From an uncultured Rhodospirillaceae bacterium (GTDB lineage: Bacteria > Pseudomonadota > Alphaproteobacteria > Rhodospirillales > Rhodospirillaceae), in contig CALSLN010000014.1 of assembly GCA_943787205.1 (NCBI GenBank), positions 124,001 to 188,000 of the forward strand: a DNA stretch of 64,000 nt, given 5' to 3'. Under the pieces are notes generated by a model. It saw nothing but the letters and a program-made list of their open reading frames with translations. It had not been told where the DNA came from and searched no databases. Numbering within the stretch: the first letter of the stretch is position 1; every line of letters starts with the position of its first letter. Of this stretch, positions 10,487-20,064 are shown in pieces. The position numbers and the translations under genes are program-made.

Positions 10487-11044
10487 TTAAGGGTTAACCT
10501 GGCAATAGGGCGGGGCAAGGTCGTATTCGTAACTTAGTGCTCCCGCGAAAATTTCGACCGTGCCACCCGTACAGAAACCAGATGCCCGGTAGATGATGGG
10601 CTGTGACACCCGCATGGTCCATCCTTTCGGTATATCGAGTTTCACTGGCCTTATATTTGAGGCTCTGTAGGACCCGCCCAAATCTAGATCGTCGACGTTT
10701 ATCGCAATACTGGCATCGCTTTGCTTATCCACTGCCTGGCCGACACTAGATTCTAGAGTGCCGGCGACTAGGGCTAAGTCCTGATTGGATGAGAACGCCG
10801 AGTATGGAAGCGTATTGATCTCGCGAAGCAAAGTATCCCGCTGGTTAGCGTAGACCAACCTATCAAAAAGCAACGGGAAATTAGGCATTACAAGTGAAGC
10901 TGCGAGGCCGATAATAAAGACGACCACCAGGACTTCTAACAGCGAGAAACCATTAGAAACTGTATTCGTTTTATTTGGCTTCAGAATCCAGGAACCCGAC
11001 ATCTGCATCAATCCCTTCTCCGTCAGCCTTGCTGTCCGCGCCAA
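10487..11044 (-). CDS. gspH: GspH-like minor pseudopilin
   Basis: NGFSLLEVLVVVFIIGLAASLVMP prepilin motif; position in cluster. Confidence 0.75.
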   Translation of the reverse strand: MARTARLTEKGLMQMSGSWILKPNKTNTVSNGFSLLEVLVVVFIIGLAASLVMPNFPLLFDRLVYANQRDTLLREINTLPYSAFSSNQDLALVAGTLESSVGQAVDKQSDASIAINVDDLDLGGSYRASNIRPVKLDIPKGWTMRVSQPIIYRASGFCTGGTVEIFAGALSYEYDLAPPYCQVNP

Positions 11045-11046
11045 AG

Positions 11047-11440
11047 CTAAAAAGTATTACGTTCGTAGAGTTTTTTCGGTTTGTATTGGTAGGGATTGCC
11101 CCAGGGGTCCAGTGGAACTGATTCTGCCAGGTAGGGGCCCCTGCCATTTCCGACGTGTTCGCTCGTCCGATGGCTCATTCATCAGTAAGTCCAAGCCTTC
11201 TTCCGCGGTTGGGAATCGACCAACGTCAAGACGAAGAGTGTCCAGAGCTCCCTTGAGCATGCGAATTTGTGTGTCCGCTGCTGTGACGCGTGAACTATCT
11301 ACGCGTCCGAGTAACTGGGGGCCCACCAAACTAGCAACAAGACCAATGATGACAAGCACCACAAGCATTCCAACAAAGTGAATCCACTTTGCTTTATGAA
11401 TCTTTTAGGGGTGTTTCGCTGAATGATAGCTCTGCTGCAT
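11047..11440 (-). pseudogene. gspG: gspG major pseudopilin, coding sequence apparently frameshifted
   Basis: GFTLLE/MLVVLVIIGLVASLVGPQLLGRVDSSRVTAADTQIRMLKGALDTLRLDVGRFPTAEEGLDLL is GspG-like. C-terminus GPYLAESVPLDPWGNPYQYK is in another frame (break near 11133-11141); further breaks near 11367-11373 and 11408-11411. Confidence 0.75.
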
Positions 11441-11452
11441 AATGTCGTGATC

Positions 11453-12664
11453 CTACAATGAGACCTGATTGATGCTCGTGATTGCTAGCATAATGGCTGT
11501 TACGATTCCACCGATCACGATGCCAATAAGAATGATCGCTGCGGGCTCGAGGATTAGAAGAAAGCGCTTCATTCTTTGCCGGCCAGATTCTTCGTATAAG
11601 TTTGCAAGTGAACCGAGCATGCTAGCAAGTTCACCTGATTCCTCGCCAACCTGCACGAGACTCAAGGCCGTATCAGAAAAGGTTTCTTGTTCGCGCATCG
11701 CGATCGAAAGAGATTTCCCGGCTCGCACAAGTTTGCTGACTTGTTCCATGCGTGTGCGAATGGACTTAATCGTGATCGTGCCACGCGCAAACTCCAAGGC
11801 TTTAATAAGATCCACCCCATGTTTGAGCATCGTGCTTAACATGGATGACCACCTGGCTAGTTCAGACTCTTTTAACCACGACCCTAATATTGGCACAGAC
11901 GTCATGTATTGATGCAGTACATCACGAACCGTAGTTTGTTTGAGTAGCCATATGGACCCCGCGATGAGTACTGCGAGGATAAGAAAAACCAGTGGGCGGT
12001 TCTGACTTAGGGCCATTCCTGTTGATAGAACAAGCTCGGAGAGAAAGGGCAGAGGCTCTTTAGAGCTTGCGAGCATCGCTGAAAACCTTGGAACAACGAC
12101 TAAAAAAATGAAGAGTACGGCTGCCATTCCGGCTGAAACTAGAATTGCTGGATATGTCAGTGCGTTTCGAATGTCCTGCTTTACTCTGTACTCATATTCC
12201 ATCTGAGCGGCTGTATCGGCAAGTGCCGGACCCAACTCACCAATAGACTCTCCGGCTGCACAGAGTTGGGATGCATAAGAGGGGAGTTCGGGGAGTGTTT
12301 TACTAAATGCACTCGAGAAGGATGCGCCGGACCGAAGAGATTTTGACATGGCATCAAATGCAGCCATGAGGTCCGGGTGGAGACCTTGGGATTTGAGGGT
12401 GTCGACCGCCGCGATGAGTGGAACACCTGAGTTCAGCAAAAGGGCTAACTGTTTGACTGTTAGAATATAATCTTGTGTTTTCGGCGCGCGTTTAAACGTG
12501 AGTTGGCTGGACACCTGGCGTGGTGGCTTTGACGTCGTAATTGATACGGGGGTCAAGCCTCTTGCAGATAGAAGCCTTAATGCGTCGCGTTGGGTATCAG
12601 CGGACACCTGGCCAACCAGTGGCTTTCCTGCGTGGTCTACCGCCTCATAATCAAAACCTGACAC
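11453..12664 (-). CDS. gspF: type II secretion inner membrane protein GspF
   Basis: FDYEAVDHAGKPLVGQVSA start, two GspF domains with TM segments (LLNSGVPLIAAVDTL; MLKHGVDLIKALEFA). Confidence 0.93.
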   Translation of the reverse strand: MSGFDYEAVDHAGKPLVGQVSADTQRDALRLLSARGLTPVSITTSKPPRQVSSQLTFKRAPKTQDYILTVKQLALLLNSGVPLIAAVDTLKSQGLHPDLMAAFDAMSKSLRSGASFSSAFSKTLPELPSYASQLCAAGESIGELGPALADTAAQMEYEYRVKQDIRNALTYPAILVSAGMAAVLFIFLVVVPRFSAMLASSKEPLPFLSELVLSTGMALSQNRPLVFLILAVLIAGSIWLLKQTTVRDVLHQYMTSVPILGSWLKESELARWSSMLSTMLKHGVDLIKALEFARGTITIKSIRTRMEQVSKLVRAGKSLSIAMREQETFSDTALSLVQVGEESGELASMLGSLANLYEESGRQRMKRFLLILEPAAIILIGIVIGGIVTAIMLAITSINQVSL

Positions 12665-12806
12665 GCGTGTCGCCTCCCTTTCAGGCTTAAGACTAACTTG
12701 TAACCTCTTGATGGCTACAAAGGGAAGTTAATCGAATGTCATGAAATGATTCTAAGGCGATTGTGGTCGCTGATATGGCACGGAAACTGGGTTTTCAGAG
12801 AGTAGA

Positions 12807-12838
12807 TAAAAAAAGGGGAGAGCAAAGCTCTCCCCTTT
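12807..12838 (-). terminator. intrinsic terminator of the 12876-14315 gene
   Basis: Minus strand reads AAAGGGGAGAGC-TTT-GCTCTCCCCTTT + T-run: 12-bp perfect stem, 3-nt loop. Confidence 0.88.
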
Positions 12839-12875
12839 AGTCCAGCTTTCGAAAAAGCTGATGTTTTTAGAAGCC

Positions 12876-14315
12876 TTACGGTGTGTTTGCACCTGTTCCG
12901 ATACGGAAACCGGACAGATCAACAAACAGGCTATCAACCGAGTTGAACATGACGTGCTGTGCGTAACCAGTAAATGCACCGCTGACTGTAAGGCCGTATT
13001 GACCAGCTGGTGTAATACCAGTTGCGCCTTCAATCGTAGGCATATCCACTTGGAGTGTTGCACCGGCAGCAATGTCACCAGTTGTGAAGGTACCGAGAGT
13101 GGTACCATCGGCGTCATTGACAACCGTGATGGTTGCGGCTCCAGCCACTGTTCCGTTGTTAACGATACGGACCAAGGATTGGAACTGAGTTCCACCAGCA
13201 ACAGACGAGTTGGCAGTGTTAATCTGCACTGACATCCCGCCACGTGTAAGGGCCGCAAGAGACCCAGTTGCACTGTTAGGTGCAGTTGCAACTGCCGTGC
13301 CGGCTGTAAACACCACATCAACGGTGCCTGCAGACCAGTTTTGGATCGCCGTAGATCCGTCAAACACAACGCTGATATCATAAGAATCAAGGATATCTGT
13401 GGCCGCTGAGAACGTGAACGAAGCAACATTGCTGTTGAAGTTCGACGCTCTAACCGTTGCGGAGTTACCACCGCCGCCTGGTGTTGCATTGATTTCAGTC
13501 GTTGCTGCATCTGTCAGAACACCATGGGTGACTGTTAGTTCAACAAACGATGAAAGGTTCGTGCCAACTGCAATGCTGGTGCTTAAGTCTGTGCCCACAG
13601 TAGTAGGGGCACTATTTCTCACGCTGCCGAGTGACAAGCGTGTTGTTCCACCAGTTAGTGTCGCAAACGCTGGCGTTGCTGTATTAAGCAGTGTGCCAGT
13701 TGTACCCGCCGTTACCGTAGTCGCGATTGAGTCTGTACCAGTGATAATGGCTGTGCTCGCAATGGTTTCGAACGTTGCGCCACCATTTGCACCTTGAACT
13801 ACAGCACTCAAAGAAATGCTTGATCCAGCGGTTGCTAGCCCATTCGCTTCATTGAACTGAAGGCCAGAAACGGTCAGTACGTCGATTTTGGCGTATTCAC
13901 TACCCGTTAGGCAGTCTTCGATCAAAATACGATCTGTCAAAACCTGAACGGTACAGCCGCTCAAAGTTTGGTCGAGACGCACCGTGGAAGAAGCTGACTC
14001 AGCGTACGCAAGAACACTGACTGTTGGTGAGCCAACGAAATCCCCGCCAGTCGGTGACAATGTGACGTCAAAAGTTGTCGTCAATGAGTTGGTGAAATCT
14101 AAGTTAACTTCACCACCTGAAGCAGCACCACCAATTGTTAGTGCCTCAGGAGTAGTTCCACCGAAGACCTGACTAGACAGAGCAATCGGAGTTAGTGTCG
14201 TGACCTGAACAGCACCGTTAGCGACTTTGTTAACGATTGTTCCTGCCATAGCGGCAGATGATAGGGCGGTTGTTGCCAACAGCGCGCTACCGATTAGAAG
14301 AGTTTGTCGTTTCAT
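12876..14315 (-). CDS. secreted Ser/Thr-rich surface protein (candidate T2SS/glycosylation substrate)
   Basis: Clear signal peptide (MKRQTLLIGSALLATTALSSAAMA), very Thr/Ala/Ser/Gly-rich, C-terminal module ending YAQHVMFNSVDSLFVDLSGFR; strong terminator downstream. Confidence 0.75.
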   Translation of the reverse strand: MKRQTLLIGSALLATTALSSAAMAGTIVNKVANGAVQVTTLTPIALSSQVFGGTTPEALTIGGAASGGEVNLDFTNSLTTTFDVTLSPTGGDFVGSPTVSVLAYAESASSTVRLDQTLSGCTVQVLTDRILIEDCLTGSEYAKIDVLTVSGLQFNEANGLATAGSSISLSAVVQGANGGATFETIASTAIITGTDSIATTVTAGTTGTLLNTATPAFATLTGGTTRLSLGSVRNSAPTTVGTDLSTSIAVGTNLSSFVELTVTHGVLTDAATTEINATPGGGGNSATVRASNFNSNVASFTFSAATDILDSYDISVVFDGSTAIQNWSAGTVDVVFTAGTAVATAPNSATGSLAALTRGGMSVQINTANSSVAGGTQFQSLVRIVNNGTVAGAATITVVNDADGTTLGTFTTGDIAAGATLQVDMPTIEGATGITPAGQYGLTVSGAFTGYAQHVMFNSVDSLFVDLSGFRIGTGANTP

Positions 14316-14591
14316 AACTAAAGGATCCCCTTAAGTTTCCAGATATCTGATTTAAAACAAGTTTACGCGCATGCATACGCGTGGTGCGCCCGTCAGCGCA
14401 GATGCATATCACCGTTTCGCGGGGTCAAAGTCAAGTGGTAAGGTTGAGGGGTGTTGCAAAAAAGCAACAATTGTTTATGGCTCGTATGAGCTTCGCTTCC
14501 GAGTGTACTAAAATCGCAGAAGTGAGTCCTGAGCTAAAGTTAACGGAAGGTATTTTTTTGGCTAACCAAGCTAAGGTGCGCTAAACGAACA

Positions 14592-16325
14592 TTATTGGAG
14601 GTCGTCCCTTATGCTGTGCATAGCGCTCTCAAATGTGTTGGCTTTGTTGGGGCGATGCAAATGGACCCTCGCATACCAAGGGCTGCTTGAGCCTTTAAGA
14701 AACCAGTACCAAATGCGCGCGCGCGCGCGCGGCACCATAACGTGGGTGTTAACGCCTGTAGCTCCAGCTAGGTGCGCTGTCGTGTTACTCGTAGTTACAA
14801 ATCCATCAAGCGCACCGAGTAACGCCAAAGTATCTTCAAGGTCGCCATCAAGGTCCACTGTATCCACAGTCACAATATTCCGGTTTAGCTCGGGCGGTAG
14901 CGCTGCGATATCCTTTGCCGCACTGCCGTATTGTAAGTTAATAAAAGTCACGCCAGGGCTAGTAAGCAATGTAAGCCACTGGCCTAGAGGCACGGTTTTC
15001 TCCTTACCAATAATCGGATTACTGCTGCTCCAGGATATCCCAACGAATTTTCGGTTTTTACCAAACTGTTCTTCTAAGCTATCCCTTAACGAGATTTTGC
15101 GTGCTTCATCCCACGTTAGGTATGGTTTTGGCTTTGGAAACGTAGATAGAGAGGGTCTAAAAAATCGCCCTAAATCGGCTAAGGACGTCTGAACGTCGAA
15201 ATCTGCATCATTAAATTGCGTGTACTCGCCGCTCGCAATTTTCAGGTTCGGGATGTGAGAAAAGGACCTTTTGAAAATTAGACTGAGTTTAGGTGAGCAT
15301 AACAAGGTGCAGCTGCTGGCAATTTTCGCCAAATCAGCAAGCAGACCAGAGAAGAGAATTTCTTCTCCTAAGCCTTGCTCATTCCACACCAGAATAGATT
15401 TGTCTCTGGGGTCAGAGCCATCCCAACGCGGGAGTTCGCTTACAACGGTACGGTAATAAGGCGCGTCAGATTCAGCGCGATACTGATAGTCTCGCCAGCC
15501 AGCGTCTAGTTTCCCGAGTGTAAGCAATGACAAGCTTCGGTTAACGCGAGCATTGATGTTGCTCGGTTCGCAGATGATCGCTTGATCATAAACGGAGACT
15601 GCGTCCTCGTGCTTGTCCTGGCCCGCTAAGTAATTTCCCCAATTGTTATAAGCTTGCGCCCAATCAGGTTTGATTTTGATAGCGATTTTGATGTGCTTGA
15701 TGGCGTCATCATGATTTTTGATGTCGTTGAACGTATTGGCGATCGCGAAATGAGCGTCATGGTCGTTAGGATTAAGGTCTAGCGCTTTTTTGAAAGTGCT
15801 GAGGGCCTCATCGAAGCGACCTTGTGTGTGATAGCACTTGCCAATGTTGTAATGCGCTTTTTGATGGTCTGGGACGAGTTTGATCAGGGTATTGAAACGC
15901 TGCAACGCGGGCTTAGTTTGATTTGTCTCTTGTAATAGAACGCCAAGATTAAGGATGGCGTCCAGAAACTGTGGGTCGCAAGACAGTGCCGTTTCGTAGG
16001 CTGTTTTAGCGTCTTCGATGCGCCCCTCATCGTGTAGCGTTTTGCCCTTGTTGAAGTGAACGCTTGCAAGGTGCGGTGCCGCTGCAATGGCTTGCTCGAA
16101 CAGGCCCAGGGCCTTTGCGGTGTCGCCGCGGTGGTGAGCAAGAACGCCAAGTAAATTGAGCGCGTCTGGCTGTTTAGGGTCGCGCTCAAGAGCTTTGAGA
16201 TAAAGGTGTTCCGCGTCCTTCAGGTTTCCTGCCTTATGATGGCTGACGGCTGCTTCGAGAAGCTGTGTGAGAGTTTGTTGTGGCATCGCAGTTATGGCCT
16301 CGGTGCTAACGGTGCAGCCAGCCAT
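14592..16325 (-). CDS. TPR-GT9-like glycosyltransferase fusion
   Basis: TPRs plus WNEQGLGEEILFSG, SWSSSN, INLQYGS, FVTTSNTTAHLAGATGV, SPWYARVHLHR. Overlaps upstream paralog by 34 bp; a second Met (MPQQTL) lies just after that stop. Confidence 0.85.
   Translation of the reverse strand: MAGCTVSTEAITAMPQQTLTQLLEAAVSHHKAGNLKDAEHLYLKALERDPKQPDALNLLGVLAHHRGDTAKALGLFEQAIAAAPHLASVHFNKGKTLHDEGRIEDAKTAYETALSCDPQFLDAILNLGVLLQETNQTKPALQRFNTLIKLVPDHQKAHYNIGKCYHTQGRFDEALSTFKKALDLNPNDHDAHFAIANTFNDIKNHDDAIKHIKIAIKIKPDWAQAYNNWGNYLAGQDKHEDAVSVYDQAIICEPSNINARVNRSLSLLTLGKLDAGWRDYQYRAESDAPYYRTVVSELPRWDGSDPRDKSILVWNEQGLGEEILFSGLLADLAKIASSCTLLCSPKLSLIFKRSFSHIPNLKIASGEYTQFNDADFDVQTSLADLGRFFRPSLSTFPKPKPYLTWDEARKISLRDSLEEQFGKNRKFVGISWSSSNPIIGKEKTVPLGQWLTLLTSPGVTFINLQYGSAAKDIAALPPELNRNIVTVDTVDLDGDLEDTLALLGALDGFVTTSNTTAHLAGATGVNTHVMVPRARARIWYWFLKGSSSPWYARVHLHRPNKANTFESAMHSIRDDLQ
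14715..14731. repeat. (GC)8G dinucleotide tract inside a glycosyltransferase ORF
   Basis: GCGCGCGCGCGCGCGCG read directly; encodes the RARAR stretch of MVPRARARIWYWF. Confidence 0.95.
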
Positions 16326-16460
16326 TGAGGGAGGGCTGCCGCAACGTCATCAATGACCTCTGGCCACCAGGAATGATCTTGTGATGGTGCAGATTGCTGA
16401 CGGAATAACCGAACCGATGGATACCAAGGGCTGTCACTCCGATCCATAAACCAAAACCAT
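15640..16460. repeat. copy 1 of a ~0.8 kb near-identical direct repeat (GT tail of one gene plus TPR head of the next)
   Basis: Closely matches 17690-18510, including the 34-bp gene overlap; offset about 2,048 bp. Confidence 0.85.
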
Positions 16461-18373
16461 AGCGGGGCCATGCCCTGCTTAGGCAGCATGACCCATGTTG
16501 GAACGCCGAGAGATCCGGCGACGTGGGCCGTCGTGTTTGAAATGGTGATGACAAGGTCCGTTGCCGCAACTTGAGCGAAGAAAGGCTCCAGTTCTTTGAA
16601 TTGGTCGACTGTCGGATCGGTATAAATTTGGATCCCTGTGTTTTTGGAGAACTCCTCTATGGCCTCAGATACGGGCCCATATTGCAAATTCACCAAGAAC
16701 ATTTCTTCTGGATTAAGAATTGGCTCTAAAGCCTCCAACCCAAGGGTTTTGTACTTACCGATTTTCAAGTTACCGCTGATCCAGGACACCCCGACAATTT
16801 TTCGGCCGTTTGCAAGCTTTGCATATTTACTACGGTACATTGTTTCCAGGTCAGCATCCGCAGTAAGAAGGTTCTGTGACACCTTAGGGAAATGTCCGAG
16901 GGCTTTGTGAAAGTGTAGGCCGATATTCAACGCGGGTATTTGAAAATCTGAACGCTCTAACGCAGAGGTTACGAGTGCTTGGTCGTAACCCGAAACAAAT
17001 TCAATGTTTGGGTAAGCGCGCTTCAAAATGGGGGCGAGCCGTTTTGAGCATTCTACAATGCAATTTTGAGTATGCTTCGCGATTTCACTTATGAATGCTG
17101 ACTGTATTATATGCTCGCCTAAGCCATCTGTAAAAAACACGAGTATCGTTTTTGAGTCGAGTGCTTCCCCGTGCCAAAAATTTGTTTTTTCACTGCGAGT
17201 TGAAGTGAATTTTTTGTCAGTTAAACGAGCGCTGAGGTGATGAGATGCTTTTTCAATGTCACCGATTGTAAGCATCAAACAGCCTAGCCGTGTTGATGCT
17301 TCCGTATAACCAGGGTCGAGTTTCAGCGCGGCCTCAAAGTATGGCGTGGCGAGGCTATGGCAGCCCATATCTTGCAGCATGGCGCTTATGTTGTTTAACG
17401 CCATTGGTGTTTGTTCCAGAGCTAGAGAGTGCTCTAGTATTTGAAGTGTCTTTTGGGGCCCCAATGCATCATGGGCAATTTCAGTAAATGCGGTGAAATC
17501 ATCTGCTGTGATGTCATTGTTGAGCTTCGCTTGAGAGAAGGTAACGCCCGCTTCTTGTTCTTGCCCGGCTGCTAAATAGGCAATACCTAGCGCAATTTGG
17601 TGCACGCTCTTTGGATCTATCTCAGCCGCTTTTTTGCAGGCGGTAACGGCGTCTTCGAAAGCATTAGCGCTTAGCAAAGTAAGGCCGAGGGCGTTATAAG
17701 CTTGCGCCCACTCAGGTTTGATGGTCGTGGCTATTTTGATGTGCTTGATGGCGTCATCATAATGTTTGATGTCGTTGAACGTATTGGCGATCGCGAAATG
17801 AGCGACATGGTCATTAGGGTTAAGGTCTAGCGCTTTGTTGAATGCGCTGAGGGCTTCATCGAAGCGGCCTTGAGCGTGATAGCATTTACCGATGTTGTAG
17901 TGCGCTTTTTGGTGATCTGGGACGAGTTTGATCAGGGTGTTGAAACGCTGTAAAGCGGCCTCAGTCTGATCTGTCTCTTGTAGTAGAACGCCAAGGTTAA
18001 GGATTGCGTCCAGAAACCGTGGGTCGCAAGACAGTGCCGTTTCGTAGGCTGCTTGAGCGTCTTCCTTGCGCCCCTCATCGTGTAGCGCTTTGCCCTTGTT
18101 GAAGTGAAGGCTTGCAAGGTGTGGTGCAACTGCGATGGCTTTCTCGAAGAGGCCGAGGGCTTTTGTGATCTCACCATGGTGCTGAGCCAGAACGCCGAGT
18201 AAATTCAGTGCGTCGGGTTGCTTGGGGTCGCGCTCAAGAGCTTTGAGATAAAGGTGTTCCGCGTCCTTTAGGTTTCCTGCCTGATGATGGCTGACGGCTG
18301 CTTCGAGAAGTTGTGCGAGAGTTTGCTTTGACATCGTAGTTACGGCCGCGGTGCTAGCGGTGCTGCCAGCCAT
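16292..18373 (-). CDS. TPR-GT9-like glycosyltransferase fusion
   Basis: TPRs; variant FFTDGLGEHIIQS, SWISGN, VNLQYGP, DLVITISNTTAHVAGSLGVPTWVMLP, SPWYPSVRLFRQ. Confidence 0.85.
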   Translation of the reverse strand: MAGSTASTAAVTTMSKQTLAQLLEAAVSHHQAGNLKDAEHLYLKALERDPKQPDALNLLGVLAQHHGEITKALGLFEKAIAVAPHLASLHFNKGKALHDEGRKEDAQAAYETALSCDPRFLDAILNLGVLLQETDQTEAALQRFNTLIKLVPDHQKAHYNIGKCYHAQGRFDEALSAFNKALDLNPNDHVAHFAIANTFNDIKHYDDAIKHIKIATTIKPEWAQAYNALGLTLLSANAFEDAVTACKKAAEIDPKSVHQIALGIAYLAAGQEQEAGVTFSQAKLNNDITADDFTAFTEIAHDALGPQKTLQILEHSLALEQTPMALNNISAMLQDMGCHSLATPYFEAALKLDPGYTEASTRLGCLMLTIGDIEKASHHLSARLTDKKFTSTRSEKTNFWHGEALDSKTILVFFTDGLGEHIIQSAFISEIAKHTQNCIVECSKRLAPILKRAYPNIEFVSGYDQALVTSALERSDFQIPALNIGLHFHKALGHFPKVSQNLLTADADLETMYRSKYAKLANGRKIVGVSWISGNLKIGKYKTLGLEALEPILNPEEMFLVNLQYGPVSEAIEEFSKNTGIQIYTDPTVDQFKELEPFFAQVAATDLVITISNTTAHVAGSLGVPTWVMLPKQGMAPLWFWFMDRSDSPWYPSVRLFRQQSAPSQDHSWWPEVIDDVAAALPQWLAAPLAPRP

Positions 18374-18510
18374 TGCGTGAGGGCTGCCGCAACGTCGTCA
18401 ACAACCTCTGGCCACCAGGATTGGTCCTGAGATGGCGCAGATTGCTGACGAAACAATCGTACCGATGGATACCAAGGGCTGTCACTCCGATCCATAAACC
18501 AAAACCATAC
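17690..18510. repeat. copy 2 of the ~0.8 kb near-identical direct repeat
   Basis: See 15640-16460. Confidence 0.85.
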
Positions 18511-19995
18511 TAAACCTCGCGATATAGGGAGCATCGACCAAGCAGGTGTTCCCATTGCGCCTGCGAAGTGAACGTTTGAGTTCGAAGCAGATATGACCAA
18601 ATCTGTTGCAGCAATTTGTGCGATCACAGGATCCAAGTCTCCCAATGCTTCCACATCAGGGTCGACGAATATGTCCACGCCAAGTTTGCTTTTTACCGCC
18701 TCAATTTCTTTGGTGCATTCGCCATATTGCACATTCACAAAGAAAACATCGTCTGCACTTAGAATTGGCTGCCAATCCAGAATTGGAACGGTTTTGTCTT
18801 TGCCAAATTCTGTATTCTGACTACGCCATGAAATGCCAATGATACGCTTGCCCTGTGCACGTGCTTCATACTTTGCGCGTAAATTTGCAACGAGCTTTGG
18901 GTCTGCTTGTATGTATGGAACATGATTCGTGATGCTGTCTATCGTCGGACGGAAAGTTCTAACCATGCTTAATGCTGGATACTGGAATTCAAACGGTGGT
19001 GAAGTGTTGTTCACTGTCGCTTGATTATCCGTCCAGCGCGTCACTTCGATAGACGGAAAACTTCTTTGGAGTATTGGCTGCATACGTGTGGAGCATTCGA
19101 CGACGCAATGTGCCCCAGTTTCGAGCACGTCATGAAATATGCCGGCGCTAAAAATTTCCTCTCCGAGGCCTTGCTCGGTCCATAATAGTATCTTTTTATT
19201 CTTTAGGTCCTCATCGTTCCAATAAGGTGGTGGCTCTGGTCGCCGTGCGGCCTTTGCCTTTTCGTTTGCTAAAAAGCGAACGTCAAAATCTACCCAGCCC
19301 CGTTCCAAATTGCCGAACGAACGGAGAAAGTATCCAAGTTTTTCTCTATACTTGTAGTTTTCTGGATCAAGCTCAATTGCCTTATCCATCAGAACCATTG
19401 ATGTCTCGAACAATGCGCGATCAAAAAATATCGCGGCTGTATTGCTGTAGGCTGCTGCCATCGTAGGGTCTAGCCGCATTGCAGCTTCGCACGAGTATAG
19501 CGCTTCGTTCAATTCGCCTAATTCACGCTGGACCGTGCCCAGGTTTACCCAAGTGTCTGCTTCTTTGTCGTTTATGGACAACGCTAGTTTGTAATTGTCC
19601 TGAGCCTCTTCGAACTTGTCTAGAGATTGAAGGGCACGGCCTTTATTGTAGTAGGCATCAGCGAGCTGCACTTTGTGCTTGATGGCGCGATCATATGTCT
19701 TGATCGCAGATTCGTTTTCTCCGAGTCCCCGAAGCGCGGCGCCTAGATTGATTAACATCGCGCCAGTGACCGGACCGATTTTGATAGCTTTTCGTATAAA
19801 ATCAGCGGCCTTATCGTGTTGGCTAACCTGCAATGCGATGGTGCCCAATCGAAATATTGCTTCAGCATGCTTGGGGTTTTGGGTCAGGATTGCCCGATAC
19901 AAATCCCTAGCCCCTGCAAGGTCACCGGCTTGATGGCGTTTGACTGCTTCTACTAAGAAATTTTTTTCATCGATACGGGGAAGGGAGCGCTTCAT
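18340..19995 (-). CDS. TPR-GT9-like glycosyltransferase fusion
   Basis: TPRs plus WTEQGLGEEIFSAG, ISWRSQN, VNVQYGE, DLVISASNSNVHFAGAMGTPAWSMLP, SPWYPSVRLFRQ. Confidence 0.85.
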   Translation of the reverse strand: MKRSLPRIDEKNFLVEAVKRHQAGDLAGARDLYRAILTQNPKHAEAIFRLGTIALQVSQHDKAADFIRKAIKIGPVTGAMLINLGAALRGLGENESAIKTYDRAIKHKVQLADAYYNKGRALQSLDKFEEAQDNYKLALSINDKEADTWVNLGTVQRELGELNEALYSCEAAMRLDPTMAAAYSNTAAIFFDRALFETSMVLMDKAIELDPENYKYREKLGYFLRSFGNLERGWVDFDVRFLANEKAKAARRPEPPPYWNDEDLKNKKILLWTEQGLGEEIFSAGIFHDVLETGAHCVVECSTRMQPILQRSFPSIEVTRWTDNQATVNNTSPPFEFQYPALSMVRTFRPTIDSITNHVPYIQADPKLVANLRAKYEARAQGKRIIGISWRSQNTEFGKDKTVPILDWQPILSADDVFFVNVQYGECTKEIEAVKSKLGVDIFVDPDVEALGDLDPVIAQIAATDLVISASNSNVHFAGAMGTPAWSMLPISRGLVWFWFMDRSDSPWYPSVRLFRQQSAPSQDQSWWPEVVDDVAAALTQWLAAPLAPRP

Positions 19996-20064
19996 CTTGA
20001 TCGAACCCGCAGCGTCTGAATTGTAGTATTGGGCAAAAGAAAATCCATAACCCTCAAAGGTGTC

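Noticed and set aside
12752-13510. Long antisense/alternate-frame ORFs over the surface protein gene (12752-13510 -, 13399-13797 +, 12861-13232 +)
   Set aside because: Low-complexity Thr/Ala-rich coding sequence leaves other frames open; no recognisable domains or good starts
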